Of a stretch of DNA of 64,000 nt, positions 9,520 to 17,771 are shown in pieces. Where the stretch lies: assembly GCF_001663175.1 (NCBI RefSeq), contig NZ_CP016033.1:1-64000 (forward strand), in the 5' to 3' direction. Numbering within the stretch: the first letter of the stretch is position 1; every line of letters begins with the position of its first letter. This DNA is from Erythrobacter neustonensis. Lineage in GTDB: Bacteria; Pseudomonadota; Alphaproteobacteria; Sphingomonadales; Sphingomonadaceae. A model generated the notes under the pieces. The model searched no databases. It saw only the letters and a list, made by a program, of their open reading frames with translations, and was not told where the DNA came from. The position numbers were made by a program, and so were the translations under genes.

Positions 9520-10806
9520 CTAGGCCGCCCATAGTTCGGGCTCGTTCTCGGCCCCGATCATCGCCAGCCCGTGCGCAATCGAGGTAAGCTCTCCGCCCGA
9601 GGCGATCCGGTCGATCCCGAAACGCCGATCGAACAGCCGGCGCACCGCCGGAATCAGCGATGAGCCCCCGGTCAGAAAAACGCGGTCGATCCCGTCTGCG
9701 GTGAGGCCCGCCCGCTGCAACGCGCGGTCAAGCGTTTGCTCGATGCGGACAAGGTCGCCCGCGATCCAGGTTTCGAATTGCAGGCGTTCGACCGCCACAT
9801 CGATTTCGAGCCCGCCGCCATCGAAGCGGAACGGCGCGCTGTCATGCTCCGACAAGGCCCGCTTCAATGCGCCCACCGCCGCATACAGCGGGTAGCCCTG
9901 TTCATGCTCAATCAGCGCGATCAGCCGCCCAATCGCCTCGGGATCGACCGCGTTCTTCTGAAGCCTGCGCAAATCCTCGAGCGTGCGCCGATTGCGCATC
10001 AGCGCCAGCCGCGACCAATCGGAAAATTCGGAAAACCAGCCGCCGGGAATCTCCAGCAGCTTGTCGAACGAGCGATACTTCCCGCCCTTCCCCAGCATCG
10101 GCAGCACCAGCCGATCGACGATTCGCTGATCGAACCGGTCCCCGGCAAGCCCGATCCCGGCCGAGGCCATCGGCGTGCACCGCTGCGCTGCGCCGGGCTG
10201 CGCGATCCGCACGATCGAAAAGTCGGTGGTGCCGCCGCCGAAATCGGCGACCAGCACTGTCGCAGGCCGCGTCAGCCGTGTGGCATAGCTGAAGGCGGCC
10301 CCCAGCGGCTCGTAGACGTAATGGATTTCGGTTCCGAATTCGCGGAACATCGCCTCATAACGTTCGCGCGCCAAGCCGCTGTCGGGCTGCGCCCCGGCAT
10401 ATTCGACCGGCCGCCCGACAATCACCCGCCCGGGCCTCCGGTCGAGCCTGCCGCCCGCATGCGCGACCAGCTTTTGCAGGAACAACTGGCCCATATCCTC
10501 GAAGCGGTAGGGCTTGTTGAAGATCAGCGCGCGTTCGAACGAACCGCTGGCAACCACCGACTTGAACGATTGCACGAACCGGCAATCGGTCGGTGTTTCC
10601 AGATACTCGGCAATCGCCCACGGGCCCGCCTCGCTGGCAATTCCCCCGGGAACGCCGCCGTCTTCCCAGAAACACAGTGCCGACCGGAAGGTCGCAGACG
10701 CTTCATCGCCGCGGCCGAAAGTGATTAGGTCAGACCCGCCGCCGTGGTCCGCCCGCGCGGCGACCGTGTTGGTGGTGCCGAAATCGAGCCCGATGGCATC
10801 GTGCAT
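9520..10806 (-). CDS. Hsp70-family ATPase (YegD-like, no substrate domain)
   Basis: A 428-residue protein containing only the actin/Hsp70 ATPase fold. The phosphate-1 loop GLDFGTTNTVAAR is at the N-terminus, phosphate-2 VLVADFGGGTTDFSIVR near residue 195, and the adenosine motif VFLTGGSSLIPAVRRLF near 385. DnaK is about 640 residues with a peptide-binding domain; here that domain is absent, as in the YegD group. The start was set at 10806 because CGGAG lies about 7 bases upstream and the family motif begins five residues in; the frame is open further upstream. It is convergent with the helicase gene, 35 bases apart. The cellular role of this family is not established; a chaperone-like or cell-envelope function is possible. 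Confidence 0.85.
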   Translation of the reverse strand: MHDAIGLDFGTTNTVAARADHGGGSDLITFGRGDEASATFRSALCFWEDGGVPGGIASEAGPWAIAEYLETPTDCRFVQSFKSVVASGSFERALIFNKPYRFEDMGQLFLQKLVAHAGGRLDRRPGRVIVGRPVEYAGAQPDSGLARERYEAMFREFGTEIHYVYEPLGAAFSYATRLTRPATVLVADFGGGTTDFSIVRIAQPGAAQRCTPMASAGIGLAGDRFDQRIVDRLVLPMLGKGGKYRSFDKLLEIPGGWFSEFSDWSRLALMRNRRTLEDLRRLQKNAVDPEAIGRLIALIEHEQGYPLYAAVGALKRALSEHDSAPFRFDGGGLEIDVAVERLQFETWIAGDLVRIEQTLDRALQRAGLTADGIDRVFLTGGSSLIPAVRRLFDRRFGIDRIASGGELTSIAHGLAMIGAENEPELWAA

Positions 10807-10990
10807 GCTGAACTCCGTAGCAGGGTCAAATCCCGGCAGGCTTGTGCAGCATCGCACCCAAGCCTTGCGCGGGGTTTATGCAAGGCCGCAATCGCCACGC
10901 GCGCGGGAACCCGTGTCGCCAACACGGCAGCGCCCCCTAGGGCTTTCGGCGGAACTTGCAAGCACGTCTGCAGGTGCCAACAAGGCGCAA

Positions 10991-11389
10991 TCAAAGCCGA
11001 TCCGCCTGCCGCAAGCGCGCAAGATCCTCCCCGCCAAGCGTCAACCGCACCCCGAGCGAACCTGTGCCGCCAAGCACGGGGGTCTTCCGCAGGCACAGGT
11101 CAACACCCGCGATCTCGTTGTAATCGGTGCAGGCGCGGGCGATCAGGGTTAAGAGATATTCCTGCGTCTCGAAGCTCCGGCTGCGCGCGATCCGTGCGAT
11201 TTGGGCGATAAGGGGATCATAGTCGAACACCAGGCTCATCGCATCGGCACCGATCGCGACAAGTTCGGGAGAAATCGTCAATGTCAGATCGAGCACATGG
11301 GCATCGGGCACAACATCGCCCGGCCCATAGGTTCCGATCGATACAGCAAGCGCAAGATCGCGCAGTTCGATCGCGGCAGTCCGGGCCAT
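10991..11389 (-). CDS. folB: Dihydroneopterin aldolase-like protein (FolB family)
   Basis: A 132-residue protein of the tunnelling-fold FolB family, which in folate synthesis cleaves dihydroneopterin to hydroxymethyl-dihydropterin and glycolaldehyde. It shows the opening pattern IELRDLALAVSIGTYG, the central FDYDPLIAQIARIA helix, the FETQEYLLTLIA helix, and the lysine-containing strand CLRKTPVLGGTGSLGVRL. The usual glutamate that follows the IGVY motif is not obvious; this position reads GPGDVVPDAH, so activity may be altered. Start at 11389 is supported by GGGAGC 9 bases upstream. The gene is divergent from the ABC exporter and separated from the Hsp70-like gene by 184 bases with no feature seen. 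Confidence 0.75.
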   Translation of the reverse strand: MARTAAIELRDLALAVSIGTYGPGDVVPDAHVLDLTLTISPELVAIGADAMSLVFDYDPLIAQIARIARSRSFETQEYLLTLIARACTDYNEIAGVDLCLRKTPVLGGTGSLGVRLTLGGEDLARLRQADRL

Positions 11390-11648
11390 GTTGATCGGCT
11401 CCCATGTGAGGTTTTGGGGGTTGGCAGACGACAAGCTACGCTGCCCGGAGCTGCGCAGTTTCACACACCGACCGGACGACGGCGCTTCGCCGCGCTGTGG
11501 ACGAAGGACGAATGTGGACGATCACTTTGGGATGCTTGCCAGTTGCTCTGGAGAAACTACAACCTTTTCGGGATGATGTTGCGTGCGCCGCACGCGTCAT
11601 GCGTATTCAGGGGAGTATCGCACATCACAACCGGGGGCCCGTCTGCGC

Positions 11649-12566
11649 ATGTCCGTGCTTGAAATCCGCAATCTGGTGAAGCGTTTCGATGCGGTGCTGG
11701 CGGTCGATGATCTGTCATTCAGCGTCGCTGCGGGCGAAATCTTCGGATTTCTGGGCGGCAATGGCGCGGGCAAGACCACGACCTTGCGCATGGTGCTTGA
11801 CATCATCCGGCCCACCTCGGGCTCGATCAGCGTGCTGGGCGCATCGCCCGACCGCAAGGTTGCCGGGGCGATCGGATTTCTGCCCGAGGAACGCGGTCTC
11901 TATTCGGGCATGAGCGCGATCGACACGATCGTCTATTTCGGCCGGCTCAAGGGCCTTGCCGAGCCGATTGCGAGGAAACGCGGGATCGAACTGCTCGAAC
12001 GTTTCGATCTTGCCCCGCGCGCCAAGAGCCGGATCGGCGACATGTCGAAGGGCATGGCACAAAAGGTCCAGCTTGCCACCGCGCTGGTCAACGAACCCGA
12101 TCTGCTGATGCTCGACGAGCCGTTTTCGGGGCTCGACCCGGTCAATCAGGGCCTGCTCGAAAACGAGATCCTTGCCGCATCGCGAAGAGGCGCCGCGGTG
12201 ATTTTCTCGACCCATGTCATGCAACATGCCGAGCGGCTGTGCGACCGCCTGCTGCTATTGCGCAAGGGGCGCAAGCGGTTCGAGGGCACAATCGCAGAAG
12301 CGCGCGCGCAGCTTCCCGCCAGTCTGACCGCGGTGGCCAAGGCCGACCTTTCGACGCTCCCCGGAATAGCGACTGCATCTGCGCAAGCGGCAGGCGACGG
12401 CGAATGGCGCGAATGGGCGCTGACGCTGGCACCGGGTGTCGATCCGGGCAGCGTGCTCGAAGAATGCACCGCGCGCGGGATCGCATTGCGCCGCTGGGAC
12501 CATCATCAGGCGAGCCTGCACGACGTGTTCGTCCGGCTTGTCGGCGCAGAGGAGCGCCAGCCATGA
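11649..12566 (+). CDS. ABC exporter ATP-binding subunit (NatA-like)
   Basis: A 305-residue cytoplasmic ABC ATPase. Walker A GGNGAGKT lies at residues 36-43, the signature MSKGMAQK at 132-139, Walker B LLMLDEP at 152-158 followed by the D-loop SGLD, and the switch histidine at 189 in FSTHVM. The C-terminal DUF4162-like extension ends with HDVFVRLVG, as in NatA and related exporters. The start chosen (11649) gives the standard MSVLEIRNLVKRF opening; the frame is open further upstream. It overlaps the next gene by 4 bases (ATGA), so both subunits are co-translated. The transported substrate is unknown; sodium, drug or lipid export are all possible for this group. Confidence 0.9.
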   Translation: MSVLEIRNLVKRFDAVLAVDDLSFSVAAGEIFGFLGGNGAGKTTTLRMVLDIIRPTSGSISVLGASPDRKVAGAIGFLPEERGLYSGMSAIDTIVYFGRLKGLAEPIARKRGIELLERFDLAPRAKSRIGDMSKGMAQKVQLATALVNEPDLLMLDEPFSGLDPVNQGLLENEILAASRRGAAVIFSTHVMQHAERLCDRLLLLRKGRKRFEGTIAEARAQLPASLTAVAKADLSTLPGIATASAQAAGDGEWREWALTLAPGVDPGSVLEECTARGIALRRWDHHQASLHDVFVRLVGAEERQP

Positions 12567-14065
12567 ACATCGCGAACATCCTGCTCGTCGCCCGCCGCGA
12601 GATGCTCCAGATTCTCAGGATGCGCAGCTTCTGGCTGACCTTGCTGATCCTGCCGGTTGCGCTCGCGATCGGGCCCTTGCTGGGCGACAGTCTGGACAGC
12701 GACGAGCCGACCCGCGTGGCGATCGTGGATCGCTCGGGAACCGGTGCGGGCAATACAATCAAGGCGCGCTTTGCCGCCGACGAGACGCAATATCTGCTGC
12801 GTGAGCTTTCCCGCTACGTGGAGCGTTACGAACTGGCCTCTGCCGATCCCGCCGCGCCGTGGGCCACGCCGGGGCGCTGGTTCACCGCGCAGGATATCGC
12901 CGATTTCGAAGCCGCGGGCGGGATCAGGACGGTGCTCGCCAGGATCGAGGCGGTGCGTCCCGAAGGCGTGCCCAAGTTCGATGCGCCCGCACCCGATTAT
13001 GCGTTCATCGCCGCGCCAGCAGCGCTCGCCGGCGCGAAGGGAGAGGCGTTTGCCTCCGCCGCACGCCGCATTTTCGACAGCGACGCCGACGCGGACGCTG
13101 CCAATCCGCAGATCGTGGTGCTGGTGCCCGAAGGCTACCCCGCCGATACGCGCGTCGGGCTCTATTCCTCGGACGAGGTGCGCACCAGTTTCGTGACCCG
13201 ATTGCAGGAAGTGCTGACCTTCGATCTGCGCACCCGCCTGCTGGCCGAAGCCGGCATAACCGGCCAACGCGCCGCGCTGGTGCAGACCGTCGCCCCCAGC
13301 TTTGCCATCGACACGCCCCCGCCCGGCGGCGGCGCGCGCGAGGTGCTGCTGGTACGCTCGATCGTGCCGATGGCGCTGGCTTACGTGCTGATGATGAGCC
13401 TGATGCTTTCCGGCAGCTGGATGTTACAGGGATCGGTCGAGGAACGCTCGAACAAGCTGATCGAAGGCCTGCTCGCCTGCATCAGCCCCGAGGACCTGAT
13501 GTATGGCAAGCTATTGGGCGGGCTGGTGGTCGGCCTGATGATGATCTCGGTCTGGGCCGGGTGCGCCGGGGTCGCCGCCTATGCGACGCAAGGCGCGATC
13601 GCCGACATGATCCGCCCCGCGCTCGAACCGGTCTCGTCGCCGGGGATCATCGCGGCCATCATCTTCTTCTTCGTCGCGGGCTACATCGCGATTTCGGCGA
13701 TCTTCGTCGCGATCGGTTCGATGGTGGATTCAATGAGCGAGGCGCAGGGCTTCATGATGCCGGTGCTGCTGCTTATCCTGCTGCCGATCACCTTCCTGTT
13801 GCAGGCGATCATTGCGGGCAACAGCGGGCCGGTGGTGCAGGTGCTGACATGGGTCCCGCTGTGGACGCCCTTTGCGGTGCTGGCCCGGCTTGGGCTCGGG
13901 ATCGAGACATGGGAGCTGGTCGGAGCAGGGCTGGTGCTGACCGCCGCGATCGTGGCCGAACTGATCCTTGTCGGGCGCCTGTTCCGCGCCAGCCTGCTGG
14001 CCACCGGGCAGAAGCCCACCTTGGCAAAGATGCTGCAACGTCTTCGTCCTGCCACGGATGTTTGA
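12563..14065 (+). CDS. ABC-2 type exporter permease (NatB-like)
   Basis: A 500-residue integral membrane partner of the preceding ATPase. It has one N-terminal transmembrane helix (SFWLTLLILPVALAIGPLLG), a large extracytoplasmic domain of about 300 residues, and then five or six helices from about residue 270 (for example MALAYVLMMSLMLSG, then LLGGLVVGLMMISVWAGCAG). The motif SVEERSNKLIEGLLACISP between helices 2 and 3 is the conserved cytoplasmic coupling segment of NatB/ABC2_membrane_3 proteins. It starts inside the ATPase stop codon. The gene ends 64 bases before the M16 peptidase; no clear terminator is seen between them. Confidence 0.9.
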   Translation: MNIANILLVARREMLQILRMRSFWLTLLILPVALAIGPLLGDSLDSDEPTRVAIVDRSGTGAGNTIKARFAADETQYLLRELSRYVERYELASADPAAPWATPGRWFTAQDIADFEAAGGIRTVLARIEAVRPEGVPKFDAPAPDYAFIAAPAALAGAKGEAFASAARRIFDSDADADAANPQIVVLVPEGYPADTRVGLYSSDEVRTSFVTRLQEVLTFDLRTRLLAEAGITGQRAALVQTVAPSFAIDTPPPGGGAREVLLVRSIVPMALAYVLMMSLMLSGSWMLQGSVEERSNKLIEGLLACISPEDLMYGKLLGGLVVGLMMISVWAGCAGVAAYATQGAIADMIRPALEPVSSPGIIAAIIFFFVAGYIAISAIFVAIGSMVDSMSEAQGFMMPVLLLILLPITFLLQAIIAGNSGPVVQVLTWVPLWTPFAVLARLGLGIETWELVGAGLVLTAAIVAELILVGRLFRASLLATGQKPTLAKMLQRLRPATDV

Positions 14066-14129
14066 CAGGCCTCGGAGCAGGATCCTTTTCTAGATACCTT
14101 CCTCACTGGATTTTCTCGGGAGAATTTCG

Positions 14130-17009
14130 ATGCGTCGCACCTTTGCCACTCCGATCCGGGCCGTGTCTTGCCTTGCCTTGGCGACAACCCTCGCGCTTGC
14201 CGCTGCGCCTGCGGCCTTCGCGCAAGACGCACCCGCGGCGGCTGCCACGGCTGACACCGCGCGCGGCGTCCCTGCATGGGGCATCGCCAGCACCGACATT
14301 CCCGCCGATCCCGATGTCACCTTCGGCCGTCTTGCCAACGGCATGCGCTATGCCCTGATGCGCAACGGCAATCCGGCGGGCGAGGCGACAATCCGGTTCA
14401 ACATCGAGGTCGGCAACCGCGAGGAGACCGATGCCGAAAACGGCGCGGCACACTTTGTCGAACACATGGCCTTCAACGGATCGACCGGCATTCCCGAAGG
14501 CACGCTGGTCCCGATGCTCGAACGCCTCGGCCTCGCGTTCGGCGCGGATACCAACGCGACCACGTCGATCGATTACACCACCTACAAGCTGCAGCTACCG
14601 CGCACCGACGACAAGACGGTCGATGCAGCGCTGATGGTGATGCGCGAAATGGCGGGCAATCTGATCTTCGATCCCGCCGCGGTCGACCGCGAGCGCGGCA
14701 TCCTGATGAGCGAGGCGCAGGTGCGCAACGTGCCGCAGCGCCGTCAGGCGGCCGACTTCATCGGCGCAGCCCTGCCCGGCGCGCGCGTGGGGGCGCGCAT
14801 CAATGCCGATGTCGAGCGGATCAAGAACATCACCGCCGCCGATCTCAAGGCGTTCTACCAAGGGTATTACCGCCCTGAACGCGCCACGCTGGTCGTGGTC
14901 GGCGATTTCGACGTTGCCGCGATGCGCGCCAAGATCGAAGAGACCTTTGCCGATTGGCAGGGCACCGGGCAGGCCCGCGCGATCTATGCCGCGCCGCTGC
15001 CCGCCGCAGATGCGCCGCCCGCGATCGACAGCTTCGTCGATCCGGCGGTGCCCGAAGTGATCCAGTTGCAGCGTGTTTCGGCTTGGAAACCGTCCGAAAA
15101 CTCGCTCGCTGCCGGACGCGATGAACTGCTGCGCGCGGTCGCGGCAGCCGCCTTGAGCAACCGCATCAATGCCCTCACCCGCGCCGCCGACGCGCCGATC
15201 ATCGGCGGCGGGGCAGGCGATCAGGTCTTGTTCCGCACCGCCCGCGCCTTCGGGCTCGCCGTGGTTGCGAAGGATGGGCAGTGGCGCGATGCGCTTGCCC
15301 TTGCCGAACGCGAAATGCGCCGCGCACAGCAATTCGGCTTCACCGCCGCCGAAATCGACGAAACCAAGGCCAATATCGCGACCGCGTTGCAGAACGCGGT
15401 GGGACAGGCCTCGGGCCGCAGCAGCATTGCGCTCGCCGAACAGCTGGTGGCCGCAAGCCTCGAAAATTCGGTGCGCACCGCGCCCGCCTTCGATCTGGCC
15501 TACTACACCGCCATCGCGCCGAGCGTGACGCCCGAAGCCGTGAACGAGGCGTTCCGCAAGGCCTGGGCTGGCGCGCCCAGCGTGATTCACGTGTCGACCA
15601 AGACCCCGATCGAAGGCGACACCGGCGCCATTGCCGCCGTGCTCAAAAACAGCGCCGCTGTGGCAGTGACCGCGCCTGCAGAAGCGGCTGCGGTCAAGTT
15701 CGCCTATGACGATTGGGGAACGCCGGGCAAGGTCGTCTCCGACACCACGATCGCCGATCTTGGTATCCGCACCGTGCGCTTCGCCAACGGCCTCCAGCTC
15801 AATCTCAAGAAGACCGATTTCGAGCCCGGCAAGATCGCCTTTGCGCTTGCCATCGGCGAGGGGCTTTCGGCATTCCCGGCAGACCGTCCGGGTCTGCGCG
15901 ATATGCTGCCTTTCGTTGCGGGGGTCGACGGGCTGAAGGCGCATGACGCCGACGAACTGCGCCGCGTGCTGGCGGGCAAGGCGGTGGGCCTCGGGCTTGG
16001 CGCGGGGGACGATGCGCTGGTGGCCAACGGCCAGACCACACCCGGCGATCTTGACTTGCAGCTCGATCTGCTCGCGGCACGGCTGACCGCCACGGCCTGG
16101 CGTCCGGAAACGCAGACCCAGTGGGCGGGCGTGGTTCCCGTCGCCACGCAGAACCTGCGCGCCGATGCCTCGCAGGTTCTCAATCTGGCGATGGCTTCGG
16201 TGTTTGCCGGCGGCGATGCGCGCTTGGGCCTTGCCGATATTGGCGCGCTGGGCGGCGCGACGCTCGATGACCTGCGCAGCGCTGTCGCTCCCCAGCTTGA
16301 AAGCGGCGCGCTGGCGCTGGGGCTGGTGGGCGATTTCGATGCTGATGCGGCGATCAAGGCAGTCGGAGCGAGCCTTGGCGCGCTCCCTGCCCGAAAGGCG
16401 CGGGGCGACATCGCCGTGCCCGCCGTTCCGCCGGCCTTCGTTGCAGAGCCCGCGCTGCGCACGCTCACCCACACTGGCGCTGCCGATCAGGGCGCGGTCG
16501 CGCTGGGCTGGGCGACCACCGATGGCAATGACCTGCGCGACGATCTGACCCGCGATCTGCTCGCAGAAGTCATGGGCCTGCGGCTCAACGAAGTGCTGCG
16601 CGAGGAATTGGGCACCACCTATTCCCCGGTCGCGATGAGCTATTCGCAGCAAACCTACCCCGGTTTCGGCTATCTTACCGCCTTTGCCACCGTGCCCCCC
16701 GAAGCGATGGATGCTGCGGCCAAGGTAATGCGCGACATCGCAGCCGAACTGGCCGCAAAGCCGGTGGCCGCCGACCTGCTCGAACGCGCGCGCAATCCGG
16801 TGCGCGCGCGGTTCGACCGTGCCGAAACCCAGAACACCAGCTGGCTGGGATTGGTGACCGATGCGCAAAGCGATCCCGCCGGGCTCGATCGCCGGCGCCA
16901 GCGCAAGGGCCTGCTCGATGCAGTCACACCCGCCGACATTCAGGCGGCGGCGACGCGCTATCTGACGGGCAAGGCGGTCGAAATCAGGGTCGTTCCGCAG
17001 GCCAAGTGA
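14130..17009 (+). CDS. Exported M16 family zinc metallopeptidase
   Basis: A 959-residue peptidase made of paired M16 domains. It begins with a signal peptide (hydrophobic LALATTLALAAAPAAFA, cleavage after AFA-Q). The inverted zinc motif HFVEH is at residues 108-112, and the distal glutamate ligand E188 lies 75 residues later in DRERGILMSEAQ, the expected spacing. The second half lacks the zinc motif but keeps the fold (for example REELGTTYSPVAMSYSQQ). It should act in the periplasm, degrading or processing peptides. GGGAGA lies 8 bases before the start. The gene is followed without a gap by a small membrane protein (GTGA overlap). A second M16 gene is at 49897-52911. Confidence 0.92.
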   Translation: MRRTFATPIRAVSCLALATTLALAAAPAAFAQDAPAAAATADTARGVPAWGIASTDIPADPDVTFGRLANGMRYALMRNGNPAGEATIRFNIEVGNREETDAENGAAHFVEHMAFNGSTGIPEGTLVPMLERLGLAFGADTNATTSIDYTTYKLQLPRTDDKTVDAALMVMREMAGNLIFDPAAVDRERGILMSEAQVRNVPQRRQAADFIGAALPGARVGARINADVERIKNITAADLKAFYQGYYRPERATLVVVGDFDVAAMRAKIEETFADWQGTGQARAIYAAPLPAADAPPAIDSFVDPAVPEVIQLQRVSAWKPSENSLAAGRDELLRAVAAAALSNRINALTRAADAPIIGGGAGDQVLFRTARAFGLAVVAKDGQWRDALALAEREMRRAQQFGFTAAEIDETKANIATALQNAVGQASGRSSIALAEQLVAASLENSVRTAPAFDLAYYTAIAPSVTPEAVNEAFRKAWAGAPSVIHVSTKTPIEGDTGAIAAVLKNSAAVAVTAPAEAAAVKFAYDDWGTPGKVVSDTTIADLGIRTVRFANGLQLNLKKTDFEPGKIAFALAIGEGLSAFPADRPGLRDMLPFVAGVDGLKAHDADELRRVLAGKAVGLGLGAGDDALVANGQTTPGDLDLQLDLLAARLTATAWRPETQTQWAGVVPVATQNLRADASQVLNLAMASVFAGGDARLGLADIGALGGATLDDLRSAVAPQLESGALALGLVGDFDADAAIKAVGASLGALPARKARGDIAVPAVPPAFVAEPALRTLTHTGAADQGAVALGWATTDGNDLRDDLTRDLLAEVMGLRLNEVLREELGTTYSPVAMSYSQQTYPGFGYLTAFATVPPEAMDAAAKVMRDIAAELAAKPVAADLLERARNPVRARFDRAETQNTSWLGLVTDAQSDPAGLDRRRQRKGLLDAVTPADIQAAATRYLTGKAVEIRVVPQAK

Positions 17010-17662
17010 CGAGAGTGGTTCCCCCGGCTAGCCAGCCCCCGTCACAGGCGGGGCTGGCGGCTGCGGGCATCGCCGGCATCGCGCTTCCGGCAGCGGGTGT
17101 GGTGTGGCTCACATCCGCACCGCCCGCCCCGATGCTGGCGCTGGGGATGATGGGCGCAGGGATGATCGGTGCCGCAGCGCTCGGTCGTTTGCGCGCAGGC
17201 GTGGTTCTTGCGCTCGCCGCGCTGGTGGTGCTGATCGGGGTCGCCTCCGTCACGGGCTTGCGCGTGTCCGCAGCCCATCTTCCGGCGCTGGCTTGCGTGG
17301 CTGCGGTGGGCGCGGTCAGCTTTGCCGTTCGCGGAGCGCTATTTGCGCGCAGCGCGGCGCCGCGCGGATGGTGGGCGGCGCTGGCGGTCGTGGCGGGCGA
17401 GGCGGCGGTGCTGGCGACCGCTGCCTTGCGGCCCGATGCCCTGCCCTCAGCCGTGCTTGCGCTGCTGCCCGCCCAATGGGCCAGCACCGCGCTCGCCGCC
17501 GCGATGGCGCGCGGCGCGGTGGCGGTGCCGCAACTGATCGCACTCGCCGGCACCGCAGCGGCGACCGGGCTGGTGATCGCGCAGTGGCCGCGGCGCTGGA
17601 CATACGGCGTGATGTTCAGCGTGTGGATCGGCCTGTCCGCACAGGTCTGGCGCTACGGCTAG
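17006..17662 (+). CDS. Alanine-rich integral membrane protein of unknown function
   Basis: I do not recognise this 218-residue protein. It starts with GTG overlapping the stop of the peptidase gene. After a short proline-rich N-terminus it has six to seven hydrophobic segments, including IALPAAGVVWLT, MMGAGMIGAAALG, VVLALAALVVLIGVAS, ALACVAAVGAVSFAV, WAALAVVAGEAAVLATAA, LIALAGTAAATGLVIA and YGVMFSVWIGLSAQVW. Both the segment pattern and codon usage are like a real sphingomonad gene. The very high alanine content makes homology hard to judge by eye. Coupling to the M16 peptidase is suggested only by position. Confidence 0.7.
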   Translation: MTRVVPPASQPPSQAGLAAAGIAGIALPAAGVVWLTSAPPAPMLALGMMGAGMIGAAALGRLRAGVVLALAALVVLIGVASVTGLRVSAAHLPALACVAAVGAVSFAVRGALFARSAAPRGWWAALAVVAGEAAVLATAALRPDALPSAVLALLPAQWASTALAAAMARGAVAVPQLIALAGTAAATGLVIAQWPRRWTYGVMFSVWIGLSAQVWRYG

Positions 17663-17771
17663 CGCGCATCCCCCCTCCTCCCCGCCAAACGCGGCCAGCC
17701 GAGGCGGGAATCGCTGGAAAACTCGCCCCGCTCCCTTTGCGCCGGCGCCCGGCCTCCCTAATCCCGCTGGC

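Noticed and set aside
14062-14096. TTGACA (14062-14067) with TAGATA (14091-14096) before the M16 gene
   Set aside because: The spacer is 23 bases, too long for a sigma-70 promoter, and the first element lies over the stop of the preceding gene.
14595-16868. Minus-strand frame of 757 codons opposite the M16 peptidase
   Set aside because: It mirrors the strongly supported peptidase with a signal peptide and zinc motif; the antisense product has no recognisable domain. Several similar long shadows (for example 28493-30394 and 50155-52530) were dropped for the same reason.
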